A stretch of DNA of 64,000 bases from Alphaproteobacteria bacterium (lineage in GTDB: Bacteria; Pseudomonadota; Gammaproteobacteria; Burkholderiales; Burkholderiaceae_C): NCBI GenBank assembly GCA_030054175.1, contig JASGCM010000006.1:86038-150037 (forward strand), in the 5' to 3' direction. Position 1 is the first letter of the stretch. The number at the start of each line of letters is the position of its first letter. This document shows positions 10,295 through 18,844 of the stretch, in pieces. The translations under genes and the position numbers were made by a program. The notes beneath the pieces are model-generated. The model was not told the DNA's origin. It made no database searches and saw only the letters and a list, made by a program, of their open reading frames with translations.

Positions 10295-10501
10295 TCAGTG
10301 GTGGCTGTGTGCGTGCTCGCCGGCGGCCAAGGCGTACTCGGTGCCGCAATACGGGCACTTGGCCGAACCGGTCTTGGCGACATCCAAAAACACCTTGGGG
10401 TGTCCGCTCCAGAGCGCCATGCCAGCCTTCGGATTGGGGCAAAACACGCCGCCATGCCCGTTCAGGTCTTGGGCTTTCAACTCGACTTTGTTCTGGCTCA
10501 T
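10295..10501 (-). CDS. CHCC-type zinc-finger domain protein
   Basis: This small protein (68 residues) has the Cys-His-Cys-Cys arrangement seen in the NDUFS6-like zinc-finger family: a Cys in VFCPNPK, a His in WSGHPKVFLDV, and Cys-x2-Cys in AKCPYCGTEY. It ends in a His-rich tail (EHAHSHH) that may also bind metal. The ATG at 10501 follows an AGGGGTG ribosome-binding site; a GTG two codons earlier is less likely. It sits between ilvE and waaF on the same strand. The function is unknown; a role in complex I or metal handling is only inferred from the domain. Confidence 0.88.
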   Translation of the reverse strand: MSQNKVELKAQDLNGHGGVFCPNPKAGMALWSGHPKVFLDVAKTGSAKCPYCGTEYALAAGEHAHSHH

Positions 10502-10516
10502 GAACACACCCCTGAA

Positions 10517-11455
10517 TCAAACCGCAGTCAACCAACCGTCGTACTTGGCGTTGCGGCCATTGACGATATCGAAAAACGCATTTTGAATTTTTTCCGTGAT
10601 TGGGCCGCGCGAACCGGCACCGATTTCGATCCGATCAAGTTCGCGGATCGGTGTCACTTCAGCGGCTGTGCCGGTAAAGAACATTTCGTCGGCAATGTAG
10701 ATCTCATCGCGGGTGATGCGTTTTTGCACGATTTCCAGGCCCAGGTCTTTGGCAATGTGGAACACGGTGTTGCGGGTGATTCCATTGAGCGCGCCGGCCG
10801 ACAAGTCGGGGGTGTAAATCACACCATCTTTGACCACGAAGACGTTCTCGCCGGCGCCTTCCGACACAAAGCCTTGAGAGTCCAGCAGCAGCGCCTCGTC
10901 ATAGCCTTCGTCGGTCGCTTCCATATTGGCCAGGATGGAGTTGGTGTAGTTGCTGACTGCCTTGGCCTGGGTCATGGTGATGTTCACATGGTGGCGGGTG
11001 TAGCTGGAGGTCTTCACACGAATGCCCATTTTCAGGCCCTCTTCGCCCAAATAGGCGCCCCACGGCCAAGCGGCGACCATCACATGGATGGTATTGCCTT
11101 TGGGGCTCACGCCCAGTTTTTGTGAACCAATCCAGGCCAGCGGGCGCAAGTAGCAGCTTTCCAGCTTGTTCTCGCGAACCACCAGGCGTTGGGCCTCGGA
11201 GACTTGTTCTTGGGTGAAAGGAATCTTCATGCGCAAGATCTTGGCACTGTTGAAAAACCGCTGGGTGTGTTCTTGCAAGCGGAAAATGCTCGTGCCTTTG
11301 AGCGGGTTGTAGGCGCGAACACCTTCAAAAACACCACAGCCATAGTGCAGGGTGTGGGTCAGTACATGGATCTTGGCGTCGCGCCAATCAACCAACTGGC
11401 CATCCATCCAGATCTTGCCGTCGCGATCGGCCATCGAGGGGGCTAGAGCACTCAT
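10517..11455 (-). CDS. ilvE: Branched-chain amino acid aminotransferase
   Basis: This class IV PLP aminotransferase performs the last step of valine, leucine and isoleucine synthesis. The 312-residue protein has the family features: the N-terminal DRDGKIWMDGQLVDWRDA, the HYGCGVFEGVRAY substrate loop, the PLP-lysine region TQAKAVSNYTNSI, the GEGAGENVFVV-type segment (here SEGAGENVFVV) and GITRNTV. It is the first gene of the ilvE / zinc-finger / waaF run and diverges from the small membrane protein gene at 11545. Confidence 0.95.
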   Translation of the reverse strand: MSALAPSMADRDGKIWMDGQLVDWRDAKIHVLTHTLHYGCGVFEGVRAYNPLKGTSIFRLQEHTQRFFNSAKILRMKIPFTQEQVSEAQRLVVRENKLESCYLRPLAWIGSQKLGVSPKGNTIHVMVAAWPWGAYLGEEGLKMGIRVKTSSYTRHHVNITMTQAKAVSNYTNSILANMEATDEGYDEALLLDSQGFVSEGAGENVFVVKDGVIYTPDLSAGALNGITRNTVFHIAKDLGLEIVQKRITRDEIYIADEMFFTGTAAEVTPIRELDRIEIGAGSRGPITEKIQNAFFDIVNGRNAKYDGWLTAV

Positions 11456-11544
11456 GTCAACTTTCCTTTCTACAGCCCTTCATTGTAGGGCTTTGCGGCC
11501 CATCTCCCAAGGTCACTTGTCCAGCCCCACATACAATGCGCCGC

Positions 11545-11970
11545 ATGAACTGGCGTACCCTCTTCGTTCCCCTTCTGACCCTGTTCCTGATGGGCTGGGC
11601 TTACCACGCCTATGGCTGGCCTGGGGTGGTATTCGTGGTATCTGGTGGAGTGCTCTGGGTGTTGCTGCATTTCACCCGGTTGGTGAACATCCTCAAGCGC
11701 GCGGCCAACCGCCCCATCGGGTTTGTCGACAGTGCCGTCATGCTCAACGCCAAGCTCAAACCCAAGGTGCCTTTGATGCATGTCATCGCATTGACCCGCA
11801 GCTTGGGGAAGTTGGAGAGCGAAAAGGACATCGATCCGGAAATCTACAGCTGGACCGATGGCACCCAATCGACCGTGCGCTGCGAGTTTCGTGGCGGACG
11901 GCTTGTGCTGTGGGAACTGACCCGCCTGGCGCAGGGCGACACAACCCCGCAAGACGCTGGGTTGGTCTAA
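11545..11970 (+). CDS. Small membrane-anchored protein of unknown function
   Basis: The product (about 141 residues) has two N-terminal hydrophobic segments (TLFVPLLTLFLMGWAYHAYG and VVFVVSGGVLWVLLHFTRL). A soluble C-terminal part follows, with NAKLKPKVPLMHVIALTRSLG and a WTDGTQSTVRCEF motif. From memory, similar Comamonadaceae proteins are often mislabelled glycerate kinase, but nothing here resembles a kinase. The start is either the ATG at 11545 (MNWRTL) or at 11536; neither has a clear ribosome-binding site. It diverges from ilvE and is convergent with radA. Confidence 0.75.
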   Translation: MNWRTLFVPLLTLFLMGWAYHAYGWPGVVFVVSGGVLWVLLHFTRLVNILKRAANRPIGFVDSAVMLNAKLKPKVPLMHVIALTRSLGKLESEKDIDPEIYSWTDGTQSTVRCEFRGGRLVLWELTRLAQGDTTPQDAGLV

Positions 11971-11996
11971 GACCCAGTCCGATCAGTATGGGTGCA

Positions 11997-13370
11997 TCAT
12001 TGCCACTGGCGCAGCACTTCCAGGGCCTGATCAATGCGGTCGATCACATGCACCCGCAAGCCCTCGATGGGTTTTTTCGGCGCATTGGCGCGTGGAATCA
12101 GCGCCTCTGAAAAGCCCAGCTTGGCCGCCTCGCGCAGGCGTTCCTGCCCGCGCGGAGCCGGGCGCACTTCGCCGGCCAGACCGACTTCACCAAAAGACAG
12201 AAAACCTTGGGGCAGGGGGCGCCCGCGCAGGCTGCTCTGAATCGCCATTAGCACCGCCAAATCCGCCGCTGGTTCGGCAATGCGCACCCCACCGACCGCA
12301 TTGACGAACACGTCTTGGTCCATGCAGGCCACGCCTGCGTGCCGGTGCAGCACAGCCAGCAGCATGGCCAGACGGTCGCGATCCAAACCCACGCTCAAAC
12401 GCCTGGGACTGGGACCGGCGCTGTCGACCAAGGCTTGAATCTCGACCAGCATCGGACGGGTGCCTTCAAGCGTCACCAGCACGCAACTGCCTGGCACCGG
12501 TTGTTCGTGTTGGCTCAGAAAAATCGCGCTGGGATTACTGACCCCGCGCAGGCCACGCTCGGTCATTGCAAAGACACCAATCTCGTTGACAGCGCCAAAG
12601 CGATTTTTGATGGCCCGCACCAGGCGGTAACTGGAGTGGGTATCCCCTTCGAAATACAACACGGTGTCGACCATATGCTCCAGGACCCGGGGGCCCGCCA
12701 AAGCGCCTTCCTTGGTCACATGGCCGACCAACACCGTGGCTACGCCGCTGCTTTTGGCCATGCGCGTGAGGTGCGCTGCACACTCGCGCACCTGTGCAAC
12801 CGAACCCGGCGCGCTGGTCAGCGCGTCCGAGTACACCGTTTGAATCGAGTCAATCACCACCACCGCCGGTGCCAGTTTGTCGATGGTGGCCAGAATTTTT
12901 TCCAATTGCGTCTCGGCCAGAACCTGCACCTGGCTGTGATCCAAGCCAAGACGGCGCGACCGCAAAGCCACTTGCGCACCCGACTCCTCGCCCGTCACAT
13001 ACAGCGTGGCCATGCCGCCGCGTTGCAAACCATCCACGGCCTGCAACAGCAGCGTTGACTTGCCGATGCCGGGATCGCCGCCGATCAACACCACGCCGCC
13101 CGTCACCAGGCCGCCGCCCAACACCCGATCCAACTCTTCTTGGCCGGTGGGGGTTCTTGCCACATCCTGGGCCTCAATGTCGGCCAGTGTGGCCACCGCC
13201 GAGGCTGGTGCCAGACTCATCCGCTGGCTGTAGCGGTTTTGTCCTCCAACCACGGAGGTCGATTCGATCAGCGTGTTCCAAGCCCCGCAACCCGGGCATT
13301 TGCCTAACCATTTGGGGCTGGTGTCACCGCACTCGGTGCAACTGAAGAGTGTTTTTTCTTTGGCCATCAT
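11997..13370 (-). CDS. radA: DNA repair protein RadA
   Basis: RadA is a RecA-like, DnaB-like branch-migration ATPase in recombinational repair. The 457-residue protein has the N-terminal zinc ribbon (CTECGDTSPKWLGKCPGC), Walker A GGDPGIGKSTLLLQ, the RadA-specific KNRFGAVNEIG motif and a C-terminal Lon-protease-like domain (FVNAVGGVRIAEPAADLAV) that lacks protease residues. Its start overlaps the stop of the upstream nitronate monooxygenase gene by four bases, indicating coupled translation. Length and domain order are normal. Confidence 0.96.
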   Translation of the reverse strand: MMAKEKTLFSCTECGDTSPKWLGKCPGCGAWNTLIESTSVVGGQNRYSQRMSLAPASAVATLADIEAQDVARTPTGQEELDRVLGGGLVTGGVVLIGGDPGIGKSTLLLQAVDGLQRGGMATLYVTGEESGAQVALRSRRLGLDHSQVQVLAETQLEKILATIDKLAPAVVVIDSIQTVYSDALTSAPGSVAQVRECAAHLTRMAKSSGVATVLVGHVTKEGALAGPRVLEHMVDTVLYFEGDTHSSYRLVRAIKNRFGAVNEIGVFAMTERGLRGVSNPSAIFLSQHEQPVPGSCVLVTLEGTRPMLVEIQALVDSAGPSPRRLSVGLDRDRLAMLLAVLHRHAGVACMDQDVFVNAVGGVRIAEPAADLAVLMAIQSSLRGRPLPQGFLSFGEVGLAGEVRPAPRGQERLREAAKLGFSEALIPRANAPKKPIEGLRVHVIDRIDQALEVLRQWQ

Positions 13371-14422
13371 GCCCCCATCGAGTGCCAGGCGCGCGCCAAT
13401 TCAGAGGTCAACTCTGCTGCCCCGATCTCACGTGCAGCGGCCACATGCTGCCCCGCCCACAAAGGGCTGAAATCGCCCAGGTCTTGGGCTTCGGCGGCAC
13501 TACGCAATGGAGCCAAACCCGCAGTCGCCCAAGGAAACGGGGGGGCAGATTCATGCATGGGGCCCAATTCAAGCATCAACCGGTTCATCAAGCCCCGCGC
13601 CGGTCGACCGCTGAACAGGCGTGTCAATGCGGTCTGATGCCCCTGTGCTTGACGCAAGGCGGCTCGGTGCACCTCAGACGTGGTCGCCTCGGGGGTCAAC
13701 AAAAATACCGTGCCCACCTGCACCCCCGACGCGCCCAGAGCGCGAGCAGCCCGAACGCCGGCCGGCGTTGCGATGCCGCCGGCGGCAATCACCGGCACCT
13801 TGACCGCGGCCACCACTTGGGGAAGCAGCGTCATCAGGCCTTGTTGGCTGCTCAGCTCATCGCTCAGGAACATGCCGCGATGACCACCTGCTTCCAGCCC
13901 TTGCGCCACGATCGCATCCACCCCGCGGGCTTCTAACCACAGTGCCTCGGGCACCGTGGTGGCCGAAGACACCACCTTGCTACCCATCGCCTTGACCCGC
14001 TCAAGCAGGGCTTGATCAGGCAGACCAAAATGGAAACTCACCACTGACGGTGGTGCTTGCTCCAGCACCTCGGCCAACTCGGGGCCAAAGGGCGTTCGGC
14101 CAGGGGCTTGCGGCACGGCGGTACCTTCCAAGCCCAACTCACGGTAGTAGGGCCTTAGCGTTTGGGCCCAGTCCGACAAAGCATCCGGTGTGGGCGTGGT
14201 GGGTTGGTGACAGAAAAAATTCACCTGAAAAGGTCGCTCGGTTTGGGCTCGCACCGCAGCCATGTGCTGTGCCAACAAATCCGGTGTCAGCATGGCCGCA
14301 GGCAAGGCGCCCAAGCCACCGGCTTTGCTCACCGCGGCGGCCAGCTTGTGATGCTGCGAGCCGGCCATGGGGGCTTGCCATATCGGGGCTTTCAACCCCA
14401 GTGCTTCAATCCAGTTGCTCAT
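13367..14422 (-). CDS. Nitronate monooxygenase (2-nitropropane dioxygenase family)
   Basis: This is an FMN-dependent TIM-barrel enzyme that detoxifies propionate-3-nitronate and related nitronates. The 351-residue protein has IWQAPMAGSQHHKLAAAVS near the N terminus, the phosphate-binding/active-site segment AQGLEAGGHRGMF with the conserved His, and PVIAAGGIATPAGV and LGASGVQVGTVFL of the FMN site. The start at 14422 (MSNWIEALGL) is preferred to an ATG at 14461, which adds 13 His-rich residues. It overlaps radA by four bases and lies 39 bases downstream of the histidine kinase gene. Confidence 0.88.
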   Translation of the reverse strand: MSNWIEALGLKAPIWQAPMAGSQHHKLAAAVSKAGGLGALPAAMLTPDLLAQHMAAVRAQTERPFQVNFFCHQPTTPTPDALSDWAQTLRPYYRELGLEGTAVPQAPGRTPFGPELAEVLEQAPPSVVSFHFGLPDQALLERVKAMGSKVVSSATTVPEALWLEARGVDAIVAQGLEAGGHRGMFLSDELSSQQGLMTLLPQVVAAVKVPVIAAGGIATPAGVRAARALGASGVQVGTVFLLTPEATTSEVHRAALRQAQGHQTALTRLFSGRPARGLMNRLMLELGPMHESAPPFPWATAGLAPLRSAAEAQDLGDFSPLWAGQHVAAAREIGAAELTSELARAWHSMGA

Positions 14423-14461
14423 GCGATCATTGTGCCCGCAATGCGGGCTCATGCGGTGCAC

Positions 14462-15688
14462 TCAGGCTGCCAATGGCAGTTCGACCATAAAGCAAGCCCC
14501 GCCCCCTGGGCGGGCTTCGCAGCTTACTTCTCCCCCATGGTGGCGCGCGATGGAACGCACCAATGTCAACCCCAAGCCGGTACCCCCCTGCCACTCGCTT
14601 TGGTCGGGCACCCGGAAAAAGGGCTCGAAGATCTTGTCCCGCAACATTTCAGGTACCCCAGGGCCCCGGTCCAGCACTTCGATGCGCAGCAAGCCATCAT
14701 GAGTTGGCGTCAATTGCATGACGACCTCAGCCGCAGGACTGCCGTGACGCAAAGCGTTGTCCAGCAAATTTCGCAGCATGCGGCGCAGCAAGCGATCCAC
14801 GCCTTGCACCTGCAATTGCAAGGCGTCCTTCATCTCCAGAGAGATCTCGCAGCGGCTGCACTCCTCGCTTGCCAAGCCGGCCATGTCGACCCGATCCATG
14901 CCCAGGTTCGGGCCAGGACTGACTTGATCGAGTCGGCTGGCCAGCAAGACCTCCTCCACCAATTGATCGAGCTCTTCCAGATCGCGCAAAATTTCCTTTT
15001 GTAAGTGGTGGTCCGGTCGCTGTGCTTGCAGCTCCAAAGCCATCCGCATGCGCGTGATCGGCGTACGGAATTCGTGCGAAGCATTTGCCAGCAGGTTTTT
15101 GTGCGACAGCACCAAGCCTTGCATCTTTTCGGCCGCTTGGTTGAATCGATGCGTCAACGAGGCCACCTCATCTTGGCCTTGCACGGGCATGCGCGCCGAT
15201 AAGTCCCCGTCGCCCCAGCGCGTCACCGCCCGCTCCAGGTTTTCCAGGCGGCGAGTCAGCTGCCTGATGATGGGGTAGCTGCCGATCGCCACCGCCACGG
15301 CCGCCAAAAGCAAGGTCCAGAGCAGACCGTTGGGCAGCGACCAAAAGGTGCGCGGCGGTCTTGGAATGTGTACGTGCAGCCACTCCCCGTCATCCATGGT
15401 CAATAAGAATTCAGGCCCCGGGCCGTACAGCCCGGGCGTCATGCCTTCCATGCCTGGGCTGGGTTTGCGTTTTCCCTCAGGAAGCCCGTCCGGGGGCAGC
15501 AGCAGGGCACGCCCGTGCGCCACGATGGATCCCAGTGGGTTGCGTGCCACTACCTCGCGGATCGGCGGATCGCTCAAAAACCTGGAAGCGACAGAGGCCA
15601 GCAACATGATGACCACCACCACCGCCACCACCGATACCCAGATCTTCAACCAGAGGTGATGGTGAACAGGTTTGGGAAGGTCGGGCAT
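14462..15688 (-). CDS. Sensor histidine kinase (OmpR-family partner)
   Basis: This is an inner-membrane sensor kinase of 408 residues. It has a first transmembrane segment at about residues 14-36 and a short periplasmic domain with Gly/Met-rich stretches (GMEGMTPGLYGPGPE). A second transmembrane segment (LLWTLLLAAVAVAIGSYPII) leads to a HAMP domain, the H-box SHEFRTPITRMRMAL, and an ATPase domain with N (LLDNALRHGSP), G1 (EVLDRGPGVP) and G2 (GTGLGLTL) boxes. Domain layout resembles the RstB/EnvZ class. The gene follows its response regulator with a five-base gap, so the two are co-expressed. The stimulus is unknown. Confidence 0.93.
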   Translation of the reverse strand: MPDLPKPVHHHLWLKIWVSVVAVVVVIMLLASVASRFLSDPPIREVVARNPLGSIVAHGRALLLPPDGLPEGKRKPSPGMEGMTPGLYGPGPEFLLTMDDGEWLHVHIPRPPRTFWSLPNGLLWTLLLAAVAVAIGSYPIIRQLTRRLENLERAVTRWGDGDLSARMPVQGQDEVASLTHRFNQAAEKMQGLVLSHKNLLANASHEFRTPITRMRMALELQAQRPDHHLQKEILRDLEELDQLVEEVLLASRLDQVSPGPNLGMDRVDMAGLASEECSRCEISLEMKDALQLQVQGVDRLLRRMLRNLLDNALRHGSPAAEVVMQLTPTHDGLLRIEVLDRGPGVPEMLRDKIFEPFFRVPDQSEWQGGTGLGLTLVRSIARHHGGEVSCEARPGGGACFMVELPLAA

Positions 15689-15693
15689 GATGC

Positions 15694-16413
15694 TCAGTCT
15701 TGCACGCGGGAAAACACATAGCCCACGCCACGCACCGTCAAAATGCGTTTGGGCGACTTCACGTCATGTTCGATGACCGAGCGTATGCGACCGATGTGCA
15801 CGTCGATGGAGCGGTCAAAGGCTTCCATCTCGCGGCCTCGCACCACCTCAATGATTTGTTCTCGCGAAAGAACGCGCCCAGCCCGTTCGGCCAAGGCCAG
15901 CAGCAAGTCAAACTGGTACGACGTCAAATCGGCCAACTGTCCAGAGACTCGCACAGTTCGGCTATCGCGGTCAATTTCCAGCGATCCATAGCGCATCGGC
16001 TCGGATACCGGTGGCACGTGGCGAGACAACAAGGCTTGGCGCCTTAAAATCGCCCGCACCCGAGCCAACAATTCACGGGGCTCGAAGGGTTTTGCCACAT
16101 AATCATCGGCGCCAATTTCCAAACCCACAATCCGATCCATCGGATCGCCCTTGGCGGTCAGCATCAAGATGGGGGTCTGGCCTTTGGTTCCCTCCAAGGC
16201 CCGAATGCGTCGGCACACTTCCAAACCGTCTGAGTCGGGCAGCATCACGTCCAAAATGACCAAATCGGTGGCCGAGGACTGGCCTAACCGGTGCATGCCT
16301 TCATTGGCTGTCGCCGCATGTGAAACCGCAAAGCCGGACTGCGACAGATACTCACTGACCATGCCGGCCAAGCGGTGATCGTCTTCGATGATCAATAAAG
16401 AATCCATCCCCAT
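15694..16413 (-). CDS. OmpR/PhoB-family response regulator
   Basis: This DNA-binding response regulator of 239 residues has a receiver domain with acidic pocket (IIEDD), phosphoacceptor Asp in DLVILDVMLPDSDG and the Lys switch residue in VAKPFEPREL. A winged-helix output domain follows, ending in IGRIRSVIEHDVKSPKRILTVRGVGYVF. It pairs with the kinase immediately downstream. The first codon may be the ATG at 16413 or the one at 16407 (MDSLLIIEDD). The start lies 46 bases from that of the divergent acyl-CoA synthetase gene, so their promoters share the gap. Confidence 0.95.
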   Translation of the reverse strand: MGMDSLLIIEDDHRLAGMVSEYLSQSGFAVSHAATANEGMHRLGQSSATDLVILDVMLPDSDGLEVCRRIRALEGTKGQTPILMLTAKGDPMDRIVGLEIGADDYVAKPFEPRELLARVRAILRRQALLSRHVPPVSEPMRYGSLEIDRDSRTVRVSGQLADLTSYQFDLLLALAERAGRVLSREQIIEVVRGREMEAFDRSIDVHIGRIRSVIEHDVKSPKRILTVRGVGYVFSRVQD

Positions 16414-16458
16414 TGCTCCAAAAAATCAGATGCACATGATGGGCTATGCTACGTCGAG

Positions 16459-18030
16459 ATGACCCAACCACCGACCATTTTGCCTCAGTCAGCCAGCTCG
16501 ACCCTGGTCGCTGCTTTGCTGGAGTCAGCGCGCCCAGATCCGAACCGCCTGGCCATCGAGTTCTCGGATCAGGCGTTAAGTTACGCTCAATTTGTTTCTC
16601 TTGTGCAAACCTGTCGGGGTCGACTGCAATCTTGGGGGATCCGTCCGGGTGACCGCGTGGCGGCCCTGTGCCTGGGACACCCTTTGCAGCTGGCCGCCCT
16701 GTTTGCGGTGGCCGAACTGGGGGCCATTTGGGTACCGCTGAATTTCCGTTTGGCCACGCCTGAATGGCGGCAGGTTCTGGACGACTGCCAGCCCCGTTGC
16801 CTGTTGGCAGACCCGGCCTGGTGGGAGGCCGCCCAAGCCTTGGCGGTCGACTCTGGTTTGCCCATCCAACCCTTGGAGGTATTGGGGAAGTCGGGGCCAA
16901 CGGTCAGTCCCCAACCAGTTCGGGGCCCGGCTGCGCGCGACGCCGGCATCGACACACCGGTTTTGTTGGTTTACACCTCAGGCACCACGGGGCGACCCAA
17001 AGGGGCCGTTCACACCCAGGGCAATTTGCTGGCCAACGCCCGGGCTGCCATCGCCGCGCAAGATCTGGCCCCCTCGGACCGGGTGTTGACCCTGCTGCCT
17101 TTGTTTCATGTGGGAGGTTTATGCATCCAGACCCTGCCTGCCTTGTTGGCTGGCGCTTGTGTCGTGTTGCATCCTCGTTTTGACCCGCAACAAGCCTTGG
17201 TCGATTTGGAGCGACGGCGCATCACCCTGACCCTGATGGTGCCCGCCGTCATGAAGGCGGTCGTTGAGCACCCCCACTTCCGTGACGCCCAGTTCACCCA
17301 CCTTCGGGCTTTGTGGGCCGGCTCCAGCGTTTTGCCCGATGAATTGGTACAGATTTGGCTGCACCGGGGGATTCCCGTGTGCAATGTGTATGGGGCCACC
17401 GAGACTGGGCCATTTTCTATTGCCTTGGGGCCGCAGCATGCCGCCAGCCATTTGGGCTCATGCGGTTGGCCGGCACTGGGGGTCGAAGCCCGCCTTCAGT
17501 CCCTGCCCGGCACCCAGGTCGACGCGACCGTGGGCGAGGTGTGTTTGCGCGGCCCAGCCATCGTTCGCAGGTACTGGCCCGAACGACCGGCTTTGGATGA
17601 TCAGGGTTGGTTCCACACTGGCGATTTGGCTCGAAAGGATCAAGATCTAAGTTGGCGTATCGTGGGCCGTGCGAAAGACATGATCATCTCGGGTGGGGAA
17701 AACATTTACCCGGCTGAAATCGAAAACATCCTGGCGCGTCACCCGGCTGTGGCCGAATGTGCGGCTGTGGGTTTGCCCGACCCGCGCTGGGGCGAGCGGG
17801 TGGTCGCGGTCGTGGTTTTGCGCCCGGGATTGGAGCCCAGCGATGACGATTTACTCGATCCCGTGCGATCGGCTCTGGCGCGCTACAAGCACCCACGCCA
17901 ATTGCTGCGCCTCAACAGCTTGCCCAAAACCGCACTGGGCAAAGTGCAAAAAGAGCGCTTGGTCGCCAGTATCACTGAGCCCGCTGGTACAAAGGCAGAA
18001 CCTTCGGCAGATTCGCCTCGATCTCCTTGA
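16459..18030 (+). CDS. Acyl-CoA synthetase (AMP-dependent, ANL superfamily)
   Basis: This is an adenylate-forming acid:CoA ligase of 523 residues. It has the P-loop-like YTSGTTGRPKGAVHTQ, the adenine-binding YGATETGPF, the hinge region GWFHTGDLARKD, GGENIYPAEIENIL, and the catalytic lysine in LPKTALGKVQKERL. It resembles medium/long-chain fatty acyl-CoA or MenE-like ligases; the substrate cannot be named. The C-terminal 20 residues extend past the usual end of the family and overlap the convergent M48 peptidase gene by 59 bases. Confidence 0.9.
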   Translation: MTQPPTILPQSASSTLVAALLESARPDPNRLAIEFSDQALSYAQFVSLVQTCRGRLQSWGIRPGDRVAALCLGHPLQLAALFAVAELGAIWVPLNFRLATPEWRQVLDDCQPRCLLADPAWWEAAQALAVDSGLPIQPLEVLGKSGPTVSPQPVRGPAARDAGIDTPVLLVYTSGTTGRPKGAVHTQGNLLANARAAIAAQDLAPSDRVLTLLPLFHVGGLCIQTLPALLAGACVVLHPRFDPQQALVDLERRRITLTLMVPAVMKAVVEHPHFRDAQFTHLRALWAGSSVLPDELVQIWLHRGIPVCNVYGATETGPFSIALGPQHAASHLGSCGWPALGVEARLQSLPGTQVDATVGEVCLRGPAIVRRYWPERPALDDQGWFHTGDLARKDQDLSWRIVGRAKDMIISGGENIYPAEIENILARHPAVAECAAVGLPDPRWGERVVAVVVLRPGLEPSDDDLLDPVRSALARYKHPRQLLRLNSLPKTALGKVQKERLVASITEPAGTKAEPSADSPRSP

Positions 18031-18808
18031 TGCGAGCCTCCCCCGAGGGGTGGGTGCTCATCCATTGCGGCGGGGCATTTTTGTTGGCGGCAGTCATTTT
18101 TTGCCACAGTGTGACCCCAGCCTGGGGGTTGTAGCCGGCACGAGCGGCCAACTCCATCCCCACCAAGTCGGCTTCGGTTTCGTCCTCTCGGCTGAACTTC
18201 AGAGTCAGCAAATTGGCCCCTTCGCGGGCCACCAGGTCGGTGATTTGCGGGCTGATGCCAAAGACCCCAGCCACGATGGCTCCGCCCAGTCGGGTCAGGC
18301 CCTGAGTGGCCGCGCTTTTTCCCATCCGCTCGCGGGCGTGCTCGCGCAGGGCATGGGCAATTTCATGACCCATGACCATTGCAACCTCATCGTCGGTCAA
18401 CTCCAGTTGCTTCAAGATGCCATAAAAGAAGGCAATCTTGCCGCCGGGCATGCAAAAGGCGTTGATTTGGGCCGAACCGATCAGATTCACCTCCCATTGC
18501 CATTGCTTGGCCCTGGGGTTCCATTCGTGGCTGTACGGAATGATTTTTTGTGCGATGTGTCGCAGTCGGATCACTTGCGGGTGATTGGCCGGCCCTAAGG
18601 CATTTTTGCTGGCCGCTTGCTCCAACATTTGCTTGTACTGTTGTTGGGCGTTGCGCTCCAATTCTTCCGCCGGAACCAATTTGGCGAACTTCGATTGCTC
18701 GCCCACTTCGACACCCTCTCGTGCCCAAGTCTGGCTGCCAAACAGACCCGCGCCAGCGGCGCACCAGGCGCAGCGGTGTATAAATCGTCGTCGATCGGTC
18801 TCTTGCAT
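17972..18808 (-). CDS. M48-family zinc metalloprotease, exported
   Basis: This 278-residue peptidase has the zinc motif HEIAHALREH with the downstream glutamate in SREDETEADLVG, typical of the M48 (HtpX/Oma1/BepA) group and probably acting in periplasmic quality control. The N terminus (DRRRFIHRCAWCAAGAGLF) looks like an export signal and fits a twin-arginine pattern loosely. Unlike HtpX it lacks multiple membrane segments, so a soluble or lipid-anchored periplasmic form is likely. It is convergent with, and overlaps by 59 bases, the acyl-CoA synthetase gene. Confidence 0.9.
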   Translation of the reverse strand: MQETDRRRFIHRCAWCAAGAGLFGSQTWAREGVEVGEQSKFAKLVPAEELERNAQQQYKQMLEQAASKNALGPANHPQVIRLRHIAQKIIPYSHEWNPRAKQWQWEVNLIGSAQINAFCMPGGKIAFFYGILKQLELTDDEVAMVMGHEIAHALREHARERMGKSAATQGLTRLGGAIVAGVFGISPQITDLVAREGANLLTLKFSREDETEADLVGMELAARAGYNPQAGVTLWQKMTAANKNAPPQWMSTHPSGEARIKEIEANLPKVLPLYQRAQ

Positions 18809-18844
18809 GATCAGATTACCCGTAAAAGACAGAAAATAGCGCTT

